Part shown: positions 43,699-56,200 of the stretch, in pieces
How the letters are laid out: the number at the start of each line of letters is the position of its first letter
Position numbering within the stretch: position 1 is the first letter of the stretch
Assembly: GCA_018881555.1 (NCBI GenBank)
Contig: JACAXG010000123.1
Location: forward strand, 1,468,460 to 1,532,459
Length of the DNA stretch: 64,000 nt
Direction: 5' to 3'
Source of the DNA: Amblyornis subalaris
Taxonomy: Eukaryota > Chordata > Aves > Passeriformes > Ptilonorhynchidae
Position numbers and translations under genes: made by a program
The notes under the pieces: generated by a model
Seen by the model: only the letters and a program-made list of their open reading frames with translations
Databases searched by the model: none
Told to the model about the DNA's origin: nothing

Positions 43699-46600
43699 AT
43701 TGCAAATGGAAGACTTTAAAAAGGGCAGATATCAGGTTTTCTGACTTCTTGCTTGTGTTACATAAGAGAGAACGACCTGCTGAACAGACAGGTTACTGAT
43801 CAGAGGATCAGGGGTGGGAGTCTTTCTTGGAGAGTAGTTCCTTTAATCACTACTTACTTCCAATTTTAATTACATTAATTGATGAGCTATGGCAATCTAA
43901 GCCACCACTGTATTTCTCCAAAGTCTGATTGATGGCAGAGTTTGGTTTTGTAGTATGACTTGGGGGAGTGAATATAAAATTTTTAATCTCTAGGCCTGCA
44001 TGGAGACTTGACCATATTTTAAACAGCAGAACTCCTCCTGGGGCTGCTTGAAACAATGTATTTTTTACAAAAGTAATATTAGTTTAAGTCTGAAACAGTT
44101 TGCAGTGCCAGTTCAACACACATTGCAAAAACCTAATGCAATACAACCTTGAATGAAGTTTGCTGAGCCTGTATCATTTACAGTAAACTGTTCTCAGACA
44201 TAATGTCATGTAATGCAAGATTCTCCATTGTGAGAGAGAGAGAATATGACCGCATGTATCCCTGCCCAATCTCTCTCTCTAAGGAAAGCCAGTATTTCTG
44301 AGCAATAACGGGATGTTATCCAGAGGACACTCGACTGTGTTCATTGCTGTTGCAGTTTTTACTTCATGAATGTAAAGAACTAACTTCAAGTATATTAATC
44401 ACTTTCCATATAACTTAGCCTTAGAGCTGTCAGTGATTGATGTGAACTTTCTATAAATTGCCATGATTTTACATTGACAAAGCTGTAGCACCCATCTGTT
44501 TCTGCAAAGACCCTATAAAGAGACAGAAGAACAATAAAATAATTTAATAAAACACTGCTCTGGAAAAGNGCTTTGTTAAAAAAATGTATTTTCCAATCAC
44601 TGAAACACATGAAAAGTGCAGAGACACGTTAATCTATGTAATGTACTTGCATACTCTTACAGACAAAATTAGAACAGAAACACATTCAGAATATAACCTG
44701 ATTAAATATTTAGTTCAGTCCTGAGCATTTGATATTTAATACAGTATAAGCATAGCAATAGTAAAAACAAAAATAATCTTAAAATTATTTGATTTGTGTT
44801 CTATTACAATTTCTGCTAAACTTTGCTCATTTGGCTAAATATTCTTGTACCAGTAATACTTAGATTTTGATATGCAACTACAGTGACATTGGTACCTGGC
44901 AATAGAACTAATTACATTCGTTATACCCTGCTGTGCAGAGTAAATTCCACTTCAAGAGTAATAACTTTAAACTGATGGGAGTTTATTTGTACGTATTATT
45001 TTAGCTTATTCTATTGAGTGTTTCAAGTGTGATAAGCTGAATTAGTAAAAAAACTCCAAACCCAGAATTGTTAAGAGCTGCCTATAAATATGTTCAACTT
45101 TACCAACCTGGAAAATGAAGAGCATGAATATGTCTAAATCTCTCATTTTTAAATGATTTTCNCAAGCTCAAGCCAGCAATACTTAAGTTTTGACTTCACC
45201 TTATGCTTACAAATCAGACAATAATACTTTTTTTGGAAAATTATTCAATATTTGAGAAAAACCAGCTAATTGGGCAAGAATTTAGACAGCTCTAAGTATT
45301 TTTCACAATAGCATCCTTAATGACAAATATTTTTATGGCCAGAACTGAACTATATTAAACAGAACATAAATAAGACTGTAAATAAATAAAAGAAAAATCA
45401 TAAAGTAGACCTCTAAACATCATTCTACAAACACCTTATATAATCAAGTTGAGAAGTTGAAACTGTCAACCTTCATTTCACCTCTACCTTAAATAATTCC
45501 AGAATTTTTTTTTAATTGACCTTTCAAACATGAATGTTATCTCAAACCCAAGACACAAAAAACAAATGGGGCATTCATAAAGGATGTTCAATCAGTCATC
45601 TTGCTCAAAAGAGCATGTTTGGCTATATATTTCAGTGAACTGATGTATTTGTGCATAAGAAAACCCTTGGGTGTTACACAGCCCTCTCATCACAGCATTG
45701 TCACTTTGAATCTAAGACAGCTGCTACCATATTGTGGTTATATGTTTCCATTTTCTCACCAAGTAATTATAGCATTTCTGAAAGATGAAGTCCATGCAAT
45801 GTGGCTTGTTGCTTGGGGAAGAAAACTGTAGCCAGTGAATGAAATACATTTGAGTGCAACATATTAAGTAGAAAATGAAATAATTCTGTTCTCTGCAATA
45901 TCCACCTACTTACACAGTACCCACAGAAGATAAGACCCCAACTGCTTTACCAAGACAGTCCTGCTTGAACACCTACATCCCATGTTCTGAACTTGTAACA
46001 GAAGGCATCCAAGTTACCTTCTGATGAAGCAGCCTGCTGGGAAGAAGCATATAAGACATATTTGAAACAAGCCATTCACATCTATTCATTAAACCTGTGC
46101 ACCCTCAACTGCAAACAGGGTCAGCTGTGTATTTTAAGAAATGTTATTTATTGTACCAAAATTTGTGCAGACTTCTAGTCAGGAGCTTTTCTTTTCCAGA
46201 AAGTGTTTACTTTACCAACAAGACTTCTGATATCTGTTAGCATGTGAGAGATTTTTCTTCTGGTACAATACTTTAATGAAGCTTCTTCAGATCTGTAAAC
46301 CTAACACACTCCTTGATGTATTCCTAGCTGGCAATTAGCCAGCCCCTTAGGACAAACGACTAACTGAGAGAAACTCATTTTTAAGTGTACAGTGGGTATA
46401 ACTATTCAGATTTCAATGCTGGTGTTATGAATTTCATTCATCCTTTTCAAAAAGCAGCTGCCTCTTTTGGTAGACTCATAGTAAGTTTTTAGGGTTACTT
46501 GTCTGCCTTGCCTTTCTCACTCTCCCGCAGATGCAAGAAACCGTTTAGTGCAGATTAAAGTACTGTACATTCACAAAACTAAACTCTGAACTCTAAGTCT

Positions 46601-47180
46601 TCCTACAAAGTATTAAAAAACAAAACCAGAAGAAATTTGTTTTCAGAAATAAAATTCAGATGTGGGTGACGAACCCAATCAGCAGCTGTTGTGAGGCAGC
46701 CTGGATGTTTTGGAAAGGAGCTTACACTTGTGGTTAACTTTAAACTATAAAAGTTACACTCTTGTACAAAAGTATTGCATGGCAAAACAGCCATCTTCAC
46801 AGTCTGCTCACATGAAAATAGTGAAAAGATAAACAATTGTCTGTTGAACATAATTTTTCTCAACACAGTGCAGTTCAACAGGGTACATGCTTAGTACTGC
46901 CTTTGTTCCTTTGTTCCATCTTTACAAAATAAAAACACACNTGATACACACAAACTGTACAAAATCAGCATCAGTATACCAAAATTAATCTACTTTGGTT
47001 TTCTGTTGGGTTTTTTTGCCATTTTTTAAGCTTACAACAATTCAATTCACTATATTTTACAAATAAACATATCAATAGTGAATGTAAAGTAGAAGATCTT
47101 TGAAAGCACATCACTGGAACTACAAAGCTCATCTGAAAAGAGATGAACAAGTGGAAAAACACTTCAATGAAAATGCATAA
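43699..47180 (-). other. WWC2: Probable WWC2 3' UTR region
   Basis: This 3.5-kb AT-rich stretch directly follows the WWC2 stop codon on the minus strand and contains no supportable reading frame. Human WWC2 has a long 3' UTR that reaches the CLDN22/CLDN24 genes, so most of this may be transcribed. Minus-strand AATAAA signals are present at 46152-46147 (about 1.0 kb of UTR) and 44987-44982 (about 2.2 kb). The sequence cannot show which is used. Facing GA and CT tracts occur at 44232-44243 and 44271-44280. Confidence 0.5.
46147..46152 (-). promoter_or_regulatory. Candidate polyadenylation signal for WWC2
   Basis: AATAAA on the minus strand, 1.03 kb beyond the WWC2 stop codon. It is the first canonical hexamer I find downstream of the stop. 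A second lies at 44982-44987. Confidence 0.4.
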
Positions 47181-47247
47181 TTATACATCATCAGCTGGAA
47201 GGGCTGGTATACTGATCTTTGCTCTTGTGAAGTATGCTATCTTCTCC
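47181..47247 (-). CDS. WWC2: WWC2 terminal coding exon
   Basis: Coding part is 67 nt. The acceptor is TTTCAG at 47253-47248, and the first base completes a split arginine codon. It encodes [14 protein letters not shown] then ALPADDV and stops at TAA (47183-47181). ADDV is the class III-like PDZ ligand shared by the WWC family and is fully preserved. Confidence 0.96.
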
Positions 47248-50200
47248 CTGAAATTAGAAAAGAAAACAAGGGATTATTTTACCACTTGTGGCATGACTCC
47301 AATGTCATCTGCTGTAGAGTTGCTAATGTTACACCATAGTTCTTTAAAATACAGGTTTGGAAAATACACAGTGAATTTATATACAACAAAGGTGGCATTT
47401 TGACACAACTACCTTCTTAGGCAGATTTATGGAAAAAGCAGTTCCAATTTTGAAAGAGAAAAACTGTATCATTAATAACTGCAATGATAAGACTGAAATA
47501 TTGATCCAGTCACTGAATTTCCTATGATGGTATGTTCAGTGGGGGGATAAAAAGGCAAAATAAATCATTTCATCCTGACATGGGGAAAGGGCAAGGGGGG
47601 AATAGTTGTGTCTGGGCAAGACTCAGAGAGGCAGAATTGTCAACTCATTCTCCAGTTGCTTCCCCTGTGCTGTTACCATTTCTGTCACCTATGAACTGAG
47701 AAATTACTGAAGCATAACGAGTTTACACAGCCTTGCCTAGCAGCAGGTTAGAAAGGAGAAGTATTGGCAGCTTAAAAATTAAAGCTCAGAAGGGTCATTC
47801 TTCTTGAGAGCTTTAAGAATGTCTCTCTGTGATTAGTCTGAAGCCACAGCACTGTAACAAGTCCAACTAGCAGGGCATGTACAATTCAGGGTCAGGAGGT
47901 AAGTATTTGTTCAGAAGACTAAACAATGTTTTCCACTGGTGAAGCTTGAGTTCCCATGAAAAACAGTAGCGCAGAGCAAAATCAACCTAAACTGGCTTCC
48001 TCCTCCTAGTTGTGTGGTGACTAGAAGATAAAGGACAATGGAGCGTTTCGATAGCCTTCTTGCAGGGGAATGATGTTTTGAGCACTATTACATGTTGCTG
48101 TAGATTTAGGCAGCAGTCTGTCTGTGATGACTGTTAAATGACCAGCAGTGACTAAAACTCTTTCTCAACACATGCACAGAAAGTGAAATCTTGAAGATGC
48201 TCTGAATTTCACACTGAAGATAAATAACTCAAGTGTAACACTTCTTTGCTGAAGAATCCCTTTTCTTTCTCTCTTGCTTTGATTCTGTATGACTTACAGC
48301 TGTGGTTTGTAATAGATGCTGCCTCACAGGCCCCTTCTTGTTTATGGATTTCTCCAACTGCTCACAAAAGACAGTTCAAAAAAAGAAAAAAAAAAATCTC
48401 ACATTTATTAGCAGCTGACTATATTTCCTATAAAGGAATCCAAAATTTAAACTTTAAAAGTGTGTATTAACTGACAAAACAAACCAAATTAACTTGCAGT
48501 ACTGTTTCTATGTGCAAGAGCAAGCACTGTATTTTTCAATCAACAGAACTATATTTATTTTTATATAGAGGTGTGGTCTCCAGGCTGCAAGCCCTGCCAC
48601 TTACTGGCCAGCCTTTTAGGAATTTAGACCAGTTAGAATTAAGATTTCAGATTAAAAGTGTTCATTCTGTCTTATGCTAAGCAAGAACACTTCATTAATT
48701 GCTTCAAGTAATCAGTTGCTCCACAATCAAAAGGAGAAGTGAAACAAAAAGGAGGGATTCAAGATCTTTCTTTCATACTAAGTCTTCAGCAAGGCACAAG
48801 TAGTGGTTAATCAGTTTCCTGATGAGATGTGTCCTGTCCTACTTCTCCTTGAGTGGCAATTTGCTTCAGGCACCTGCCATCCCTGGAAGAGATCCTATGA
48901 CTGAAAGCCCACTGTGAACCTCCTGTGGGTGAGATGAGCCACAGCAACAGTCACACAGGTGCCTGCCTACAGCAGATGTCACACAGGGGTCTGACACTCA
49001 CTCGGCTTCCTCACCACACAGACTGAGCTGCCACATGAGCAGGTGACCGAGGCCTGGGCCTTGGAAACTCCAGCTTAGAGCCATGTTAGAAATGTGTGAT
49101 GTTTCTGCCAAGTCAAAGGCATGCGGACTTTTGACTAATATTACAGGGCACATCTGATTATATCTAGAAATAATTCATGTTACTTCACTATGTTAAAAAG
49201 AGCATGAAAAGCAGAACAGGCCATACCTGAATGACTGCACCTGCAGTGGCACTTTCTGGCTCTGCTCCCGTAGCCGGCACACATCCTTAGAAGCCTTCCT
49301 CATCAATTTCTCAGCACTTAAACCTTGTTTTTGCTCTTCTGTTGACTGTTCAGCCTGTATTGAGAAAAATAACTGTATTTTTCTGATAATGAACAACTAC
49401 TCATTTCAAAAAAGTGAGAGATTCTTTTGTGTCAAGCAAAACTCTTGGCAGTGCCAGGTTTACTGTTGGACTCAATGATATTAAAGGTATTTTCCAACCT
49501 AAATGAATCTATGATAATCTCTACAAAAAAGGTCAGCAAGATAAAAGACTGACATCACAAGCCTAAGCCATGGGTGTGAAATAAGATAACAGGGCTTTTC
49601 CTAAAAGAATAAATAGAGCAAATTCCATGCCATCACAGGTGGCTACTGGGTTTTATGAATTTTGATATTTCTTAAGGCTTAAGTTAGACAATACCTAAAT
49701 TTGTATGAACACATGCTGTCTGTCCAAGTATCTTCTTAGAACTGGAAGCCACTGATTCTCTTCCCATGTAAAATACTTCTATTTCCTGATGAAAGCTCTC
49801 AAGAAAGTTGCCTATACCTACTCTAAAGTGACTGACAGAAAAATAGGGAAGGTGTGCTCTCAAAATATGCTTTCAAGTTTTGTTGACCTTGTTAGCAAGG
49901 AACATGAATTTTTGTGCTTTTATTCATGACATGGTACCTATTTTGCATGCGAGACTCACTTCTTTCATTTGCGTTCTAGAGGTGTAAAAGCCAAGGCAAG
50001 TGAACAGAACACTATGGGTAACAGGAGATCAAAGGTCTTTGATGAACAGTGTTGAGCAGTTAATACCCCACAGTAAATTACTGAATTTCTGTACCTCAGA
50101 ATTGCTGGCTCTATTACTTACGTGTTTACTAAGCATCAACAAGACCGTTGCAGCTGTGCCATCCACAATTTCAGCAAGAAGACTGCTATTAATAGCTGTG

Positions 50201-53200
50201 TTTTGGCTTTTAAAAAACTTTATCAAGGTTTCTGAATATCCAATAATTTGAACAGCAGCTCTTTTTAGGTGGGCAGTCACCTGGAATTCTTACACAAATG
50301 ACCCCGCAGACGAGTTCTGTAAGAAATGCATTGTCACCCCCATCACGTGTGGGGTGCATGTTGTGGGCAGTGCTTTCATTTCTAGACTGCAGGGGCTTCA
50401 GACAAATGTTATTTATTGTATTTTGAATTTTGTCAGCCATCAAAATTCAATAGAAGCAGTTCACATTCTTCAACGAGAGGTTAATTTTTGATTCTTTAGA
50501 GACTTGAAAATGCTGTTTATCACCTCAAATTAAAATACATATGCAAGCCAGAAACAGCAATCTTCAAAGCTGGTTTGTAACTTAGGAGTTCACATCCCAG
50601 TTCTGAATTCAACCCAGTAGACTCCTAAACAACGAAACCAACTAATTCAAAAGAGCTAGTCCATACTATCAGTTTCATACTGGGTAGTTATAAGAAAGCT
50701 GCTCACAGCAGGAGAGTGGTACCCTCTGTCTGTTGAAACGCACTCTGGTTTCTATATGAAAGTGTTTTACATGAAAGAGCACCACCCTTTCAAAAACTCA
50801 CTCAAAATCCAGTCAGCTTGTACTGCTCTTAACTTCTTCAGTCCCCAGCTCCAAACTAGCTATGATTTTAAAATAAAATTAACCTATAAATATTGTTTTC
50901 TTTATTAGTTAGTGAACATAAATCTGCGATCTACAACTGGTAGATCTTAATTAATTTTACATATGTCACTGACCATATGTTTTACCAGCTCCCCTAATTA
51001 ATATTTATCATCAAAGCACTAAACATACAGTATTTGAAAATGTTCTAATTTTATCCTTTCCCTAACTATACATGAGATTCTTGTGACTATTGCATTTCAG
51101 GTTAAGAGCATTGATGACTTCTTTGTTTTCATACTCTCTATTACCGTGTGTGCCTTTTTCATTTCTGAATCTATTTATTTTTTCAGGATGCTCTCAGAGA
51201 AACTTGGATTTCGGCCCAATCTCTCTAGGAGTATGCATATGAGAAGGTATGTACATGACCGGGTTTATATTTACATCATATTTCTTGAGTGATTTATATA
51301 AAATACAGAAAAGTACACTAATACAATGGCCATACATTCAATAAGTACCAAAAATGTGGCGCTTTTTGTGGTGATGCACCCCCCACCCTGACCATGCTAC
51401 GATCTGAGATTCTTTAAGCAACCTTAAAGCACCTATTCACAACACTTACCTACCAAATGTAAGTGCCAGATAGGAATCTCTCTATCTGGGCTTAGTTTAA
51501 GATTAAGTTAGTTCAAGATGAGAAAGAAGAAACACTATTAAAATTAGAGCTGAAACACTTCTTGTTCTGTGATTTTTGTATAGAAGAAACTGAGTCTAAA
51601 GAAAAACTGTTACTGTGCTAAACACTAGAACACTGGGACAAGGACATACTTTTGGTATTAATGACATAATTACATATTACCTCTACATAGAAGATGTACT
51701 AAAACGAAATAAAGAACATATTTACAGAAATCTTTTTTGGATATAAACAGAAGTACTACTTCAGAGGACACTGGGTTTCTGAAAACTTACTTGTATGAGG
51801 ATATTAAGACTCAGACTTTGAAATACTGCATGATTTCTCACAAACATCCAATCTAAATGAGAGAAAATGCTTCTGGTGCACAGAATTACTTCTGTTTTCT
51901 GATCTGCAGGTATTTTTGTGGGCTTTACATACTTACTGCACTTAGGAAGGTGTGGTAGGAAGGGGAGGGAAGGTATGGAGTCTGTGGATTTGGCTTCAAG
52001 CAGAGTAACTGCATGCTAGCAAGCAGCCACTGATTTTCAACATCGCTCACATCTGCAGTTTCATTTTTCACTTGAGACTCTCTCAATTTCTCTGGTGTTT
52101 CCAGCTGCTGCATTAGTCTGTGCCATTATAATGCCTGCAGGATCTAAGAAATAATCTATGACAATGTTCTCTAGGCTGCTGTGTTTTGCTAACCCAAGAG
52201 GAAACATTGACAGCACAGTACAGCGCTCTTAGTGTTGTTTTGCTCTGCAGGGGATGGCTGCAATGATTTTAAGGGTAGAAGTATTTCTAGAAACTTTGTA
52301 AGCACTCTTCAAGGAGGTGGAGTGACTGTTATCATTGTTCTGACTTTTACCTTGGAAAGGAAGACTTAAATGCTGTGCTACTGCCTGCATATATTTTAGG
52401 AATGTGTATTATTACCCTTATTCCCCACCACAGTGTGTGTAACGGTGTTGATCACTGACACCAGCCATACAAAATGTGACAAACCTACCTCCTGCCTTGA
52501 AAGAGCCAGCTGAAATAAAGCACAAATCCAAAGGATTCATAATATTAAATGTTGCAAAGGCATACTCTGTTCTAGAGGGAGTAGCTTTAGAGTGGGAGTA
52601 GTTTTAAATTAAACAATCAGAAATTATAATTTTTCTTCTGCATCCAGCATTAGATATAAGCTATGAACTTCTACATAAATTTAGCTATGCTTCTTTTCTA
52701 TAAGCTACTATGGGTAAAAACTTAGATGAAATTCATATAATGAATTCATATGGTAAAAAACAACACAGTTACACTGAGTGAAGTTTAAACACTGCCCTGT
52801 CTTCCCCCATTTTGCCCAAGGGTTTTTCAGAACACTCATTAATGTTCACCCTAAACTCTGCTAGTGTTTTATAGTCATTTTAGTACTCCACTACCTATAG
52901 CCAACAGCAGATGCCGAAAGAGGGACCAGAAGACAGAACAGAACATAAATGCAGAATTGGGAGAACACACTGGGAAAAGTTTTGTTTCCTAACCTATCAA
53001 TCAAGGACTTCTTGAAATATGTGGTATCATTATAGTTAATAACTTCTGATGCATTTTCCTACCATGAATTTAGCAAATCAATACATTAATACATTTTTGA
53101 ATCTATGCAAGCTTGCAGCACTCAATGTTTTGTTAAAAACATTTTTACAGTTTCTGAATGTTGTGCTATGTTTGCTTGCATTTAACCTGCCACCTGTTCA

Positions 53201-56200
53201 ATTCTCTACTTCTTGGAGAATAAAAGACCATGATTAATTGCTCTCTTCCACCTCACTCATGGTTGTATGGACTTCAGTTGTAGCTACTTAGCCGTTCCTA
53301 ACATGGAAGCTGTTTCCTCCCTTGACTCTCTGTAGTTTTATTATCCACTTTGAAAAGGGAAACCAAAAATGAACTATGTTTATATTACAGGTATTTACAT
53401 CTTAAAGCAATGATTTGTTTTGTTCCAAGTTTTTTTCTTAGTAATTCCTGTCTTATTTGCTTTTTGACATCTGCTGATCCTGTGGGTTTTTTTAATGTTT
53501 TTGTTTCTTATATCTGGAGTATCTCATTCCTAATATCTAATTCAGAGCACAGCTTTGTATATGTAAATATTAGTATCACCCTTTCCTCTTCTACACAAGG
53601 CAATTTATTGACATTTGGCTTTAAAAAACCAGAAACAACAAAGCCAACAACTATTGCTTACATACGAGGAGGGCCTTTGCACCTTGTTAAAACTTTCCAT
53701 TTTTACTACTCTGAATAACCTGGTGTCATCAAAACACTAATCTCTATCAACCATAAAGAGCTAAAGAGCACAGATCCCTTCTGGCTGTCACTCACAAGCT
53801 CCCCTCATTGAAAATTGATGTACATTGACTGACTTGAATGGGAAGGGGGCTCCAGAAGGCATCTACTTCAACTTCTGCTCATAGCAGGTGATGCTGGAGC
53901 TGAGTACTCAGGGTCTTGTCCAATAAGATTCTGAATATCTCCAACTGTGCAGGTTGGGTGGGTTTGTTTTGTTTTTTTTTCTTGGTTGGGTTTTTAACTC
54001 TCTAACAATCTCTCTAGGGCCCTACTGCAGTCTATGATCTCCCTAAGAACTAAAACAAGCAAATGACCTCCCAAAAACATATCAAAACCCTCACAACATC
54101 TAGCTTTTTCATGTATCTTGTTGGAATTTTCCATGTTCCAATTTCTCACTGTTGCATCTTGTTCTTCTGTCCTGTTTCTTGTCTGTTATTCACAAGGGGG
54201 CATCCCACTACCTTATGGCAGTGCACATATACTTGTATTGTTCTAGAAACCATCATAGAGAATGGAATTTGGCCAAAACTTTGCCAAAACTAGAACAAGT
54301 ATGTCCTGCATAAAGAAATAAGCCACTGCCTTTTCCCCATGCCCCTACCACTCTAAGTAGTGGTAATTGCTCCTTCTACCTGTTAAAAGCATCTTTTAGC
54401 TACAAGTTCTGCGCAGATTGCAAATCAACGGATACTGAAGGACAGAAAGCACATTCAAGTCTGTAAAAGTATGGCTGGGATGTGAGAATTCTAAATTAAC
54501 TTTTCAGTAAATGCTATTTTACTACACCAACCACAACTATTACTCCAAATAATAGAGTTTCTAATCTGAATTACTAAAGTATTTAGTAGGAAAATGTTAC
54601 CTCAAATTCTATGTTTAAATGTTGTAGTATTGATCAATAAAGGAAGAGTTTACACTGTGTAATTCAGAGATGTAATTAGTCAAAGATGAGCTTCTGTAAA
54701 AACCTTTTAACATGATTGACCAAATTCTTTAACAAATTTATAGCAAAGGTAGGGGCATATTTACTCACGCACAACTGAATGCTGCTCATACCTGTTTTTC
54801 AGCTTGTTTCAAGAGTTTCTGGAAATGTTCATCTTCTAGCACACACAGGGGAAGGTCTGCCTCTTCTCTACTTTTCATTTCCTCAAGTTTTTGTTTAAGG
54901 TCCCGCAAGGCCTGGAGCTCATCATTCAGACGATTCTGTTTCGTGCGTGACGCCTGGAGGTCCAGCTCCAAGTCCAGGGAAGTGCGTACAGGGCACTCTT
55001 GTGCAGCTCTTCGCATGATCGGCTGGCAAACAGGCTGGAGAATTTGGGAGAGAGAACAGTAAAATTAATACATAGAGAGGCTAGTGTAGGGTTTGACATA
55101 CTACAGTCAGAAAAGCTCAAATGTTTTTTTGTTTTTCTTTACCAGTCCTTTTTTCTAAAGTCAAAAAATTCACCTATCCTGGAATTTTTCTTCAGTCACT
55201 AGCTAAAAATGAAAGCAAAGGTTTCTCCAACCAGGTGCACAATGATATATTTACAGGCTAAAAACAAAAACCATCCTGATTCCTAGGCTGACACTGCCAG
55301 GAGACCCAACATTACACAGAATTCCCCATAGATTTCAACTACATTATTTATTTTTGTAAATATTTGCTTTTTCAAGGCCTAACCAAACATAAAATGTTAC
55401 AAACTCTGTACACATGCATTTCTTCAGCATATTTCACATTATTTAGTGTCCTTTCACAGTGACTTTTCACATGAGTAAGTCAGGCAGAAGAAGCCATCCC
55501 AGACTATTTAGTATTTATTTCTTTTGCAAAATGTAATCCTGCTACCTGGTAACAAGACTTCCAAAGGACTATTTTTCTAGTTACAATGAAGATTAAAATA
55601 ATACTCTCTAAATTTATGTAAGAATGAATTTCATGCAAGAGAAATAGAATCTTACTCTCTTGTCCTTCAATCCTTTTGCTACTTGAACACTCCTGGAGGA
55701 GAGTAAATCCCCTTTAAAAGGACATCCATATCTTTGAAATCTCCACCAAAATTTGCTCAAGATGTGTATTGCTGGTGTTGACTTTTGTGCAGCATAAGCC
55801 ACCTTGTGTCACTTTGTAGTACTCAGGTTCTTTAACCCAGATGCCTTCGACTAACTCAAGTTCAACAACAAATGATGCTGAGCACCAGTGTCTCGCTGCT
55901 GGCTTCACCCACAACTAAAACAACATGGGCTTTTGTTGGGGTGGGGAATAACACAGGACTGAGACCACTGTGTTGAGATTTAATGTGAAACTACAGGACT
56001 ACATGTGTCGCTTTTGCTGAAATACTTGAAATAAAGCATATCCTTTAAGTCATTTGGTATTCCTGCTCTCCCCATACTTCGTTTTAAACCATGTCCAGGT
56101 AACAGCACATACCCGTTTAACTCTCAGGCTCCGTCGTTCTGTGGCATTTCTCACGAAGAGAGACTTTTTGGCTAGTGTGGAGCTGTCACTGTCACTTCGA

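Larger units (their letters stand above)
49355..54791 (-). other. WWC2 intron with two CR1 fragments
   Basis: A 5.4-kb intron, GTATGA donor and TACAG acceptor. It contains a CR1 3' tail at 49448-49520 and an older CR1 fragment at 53840-54220. No nested gene is recognised; several frames of 60-120 codons are AT-rich and without features. Confidence 0.7.
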
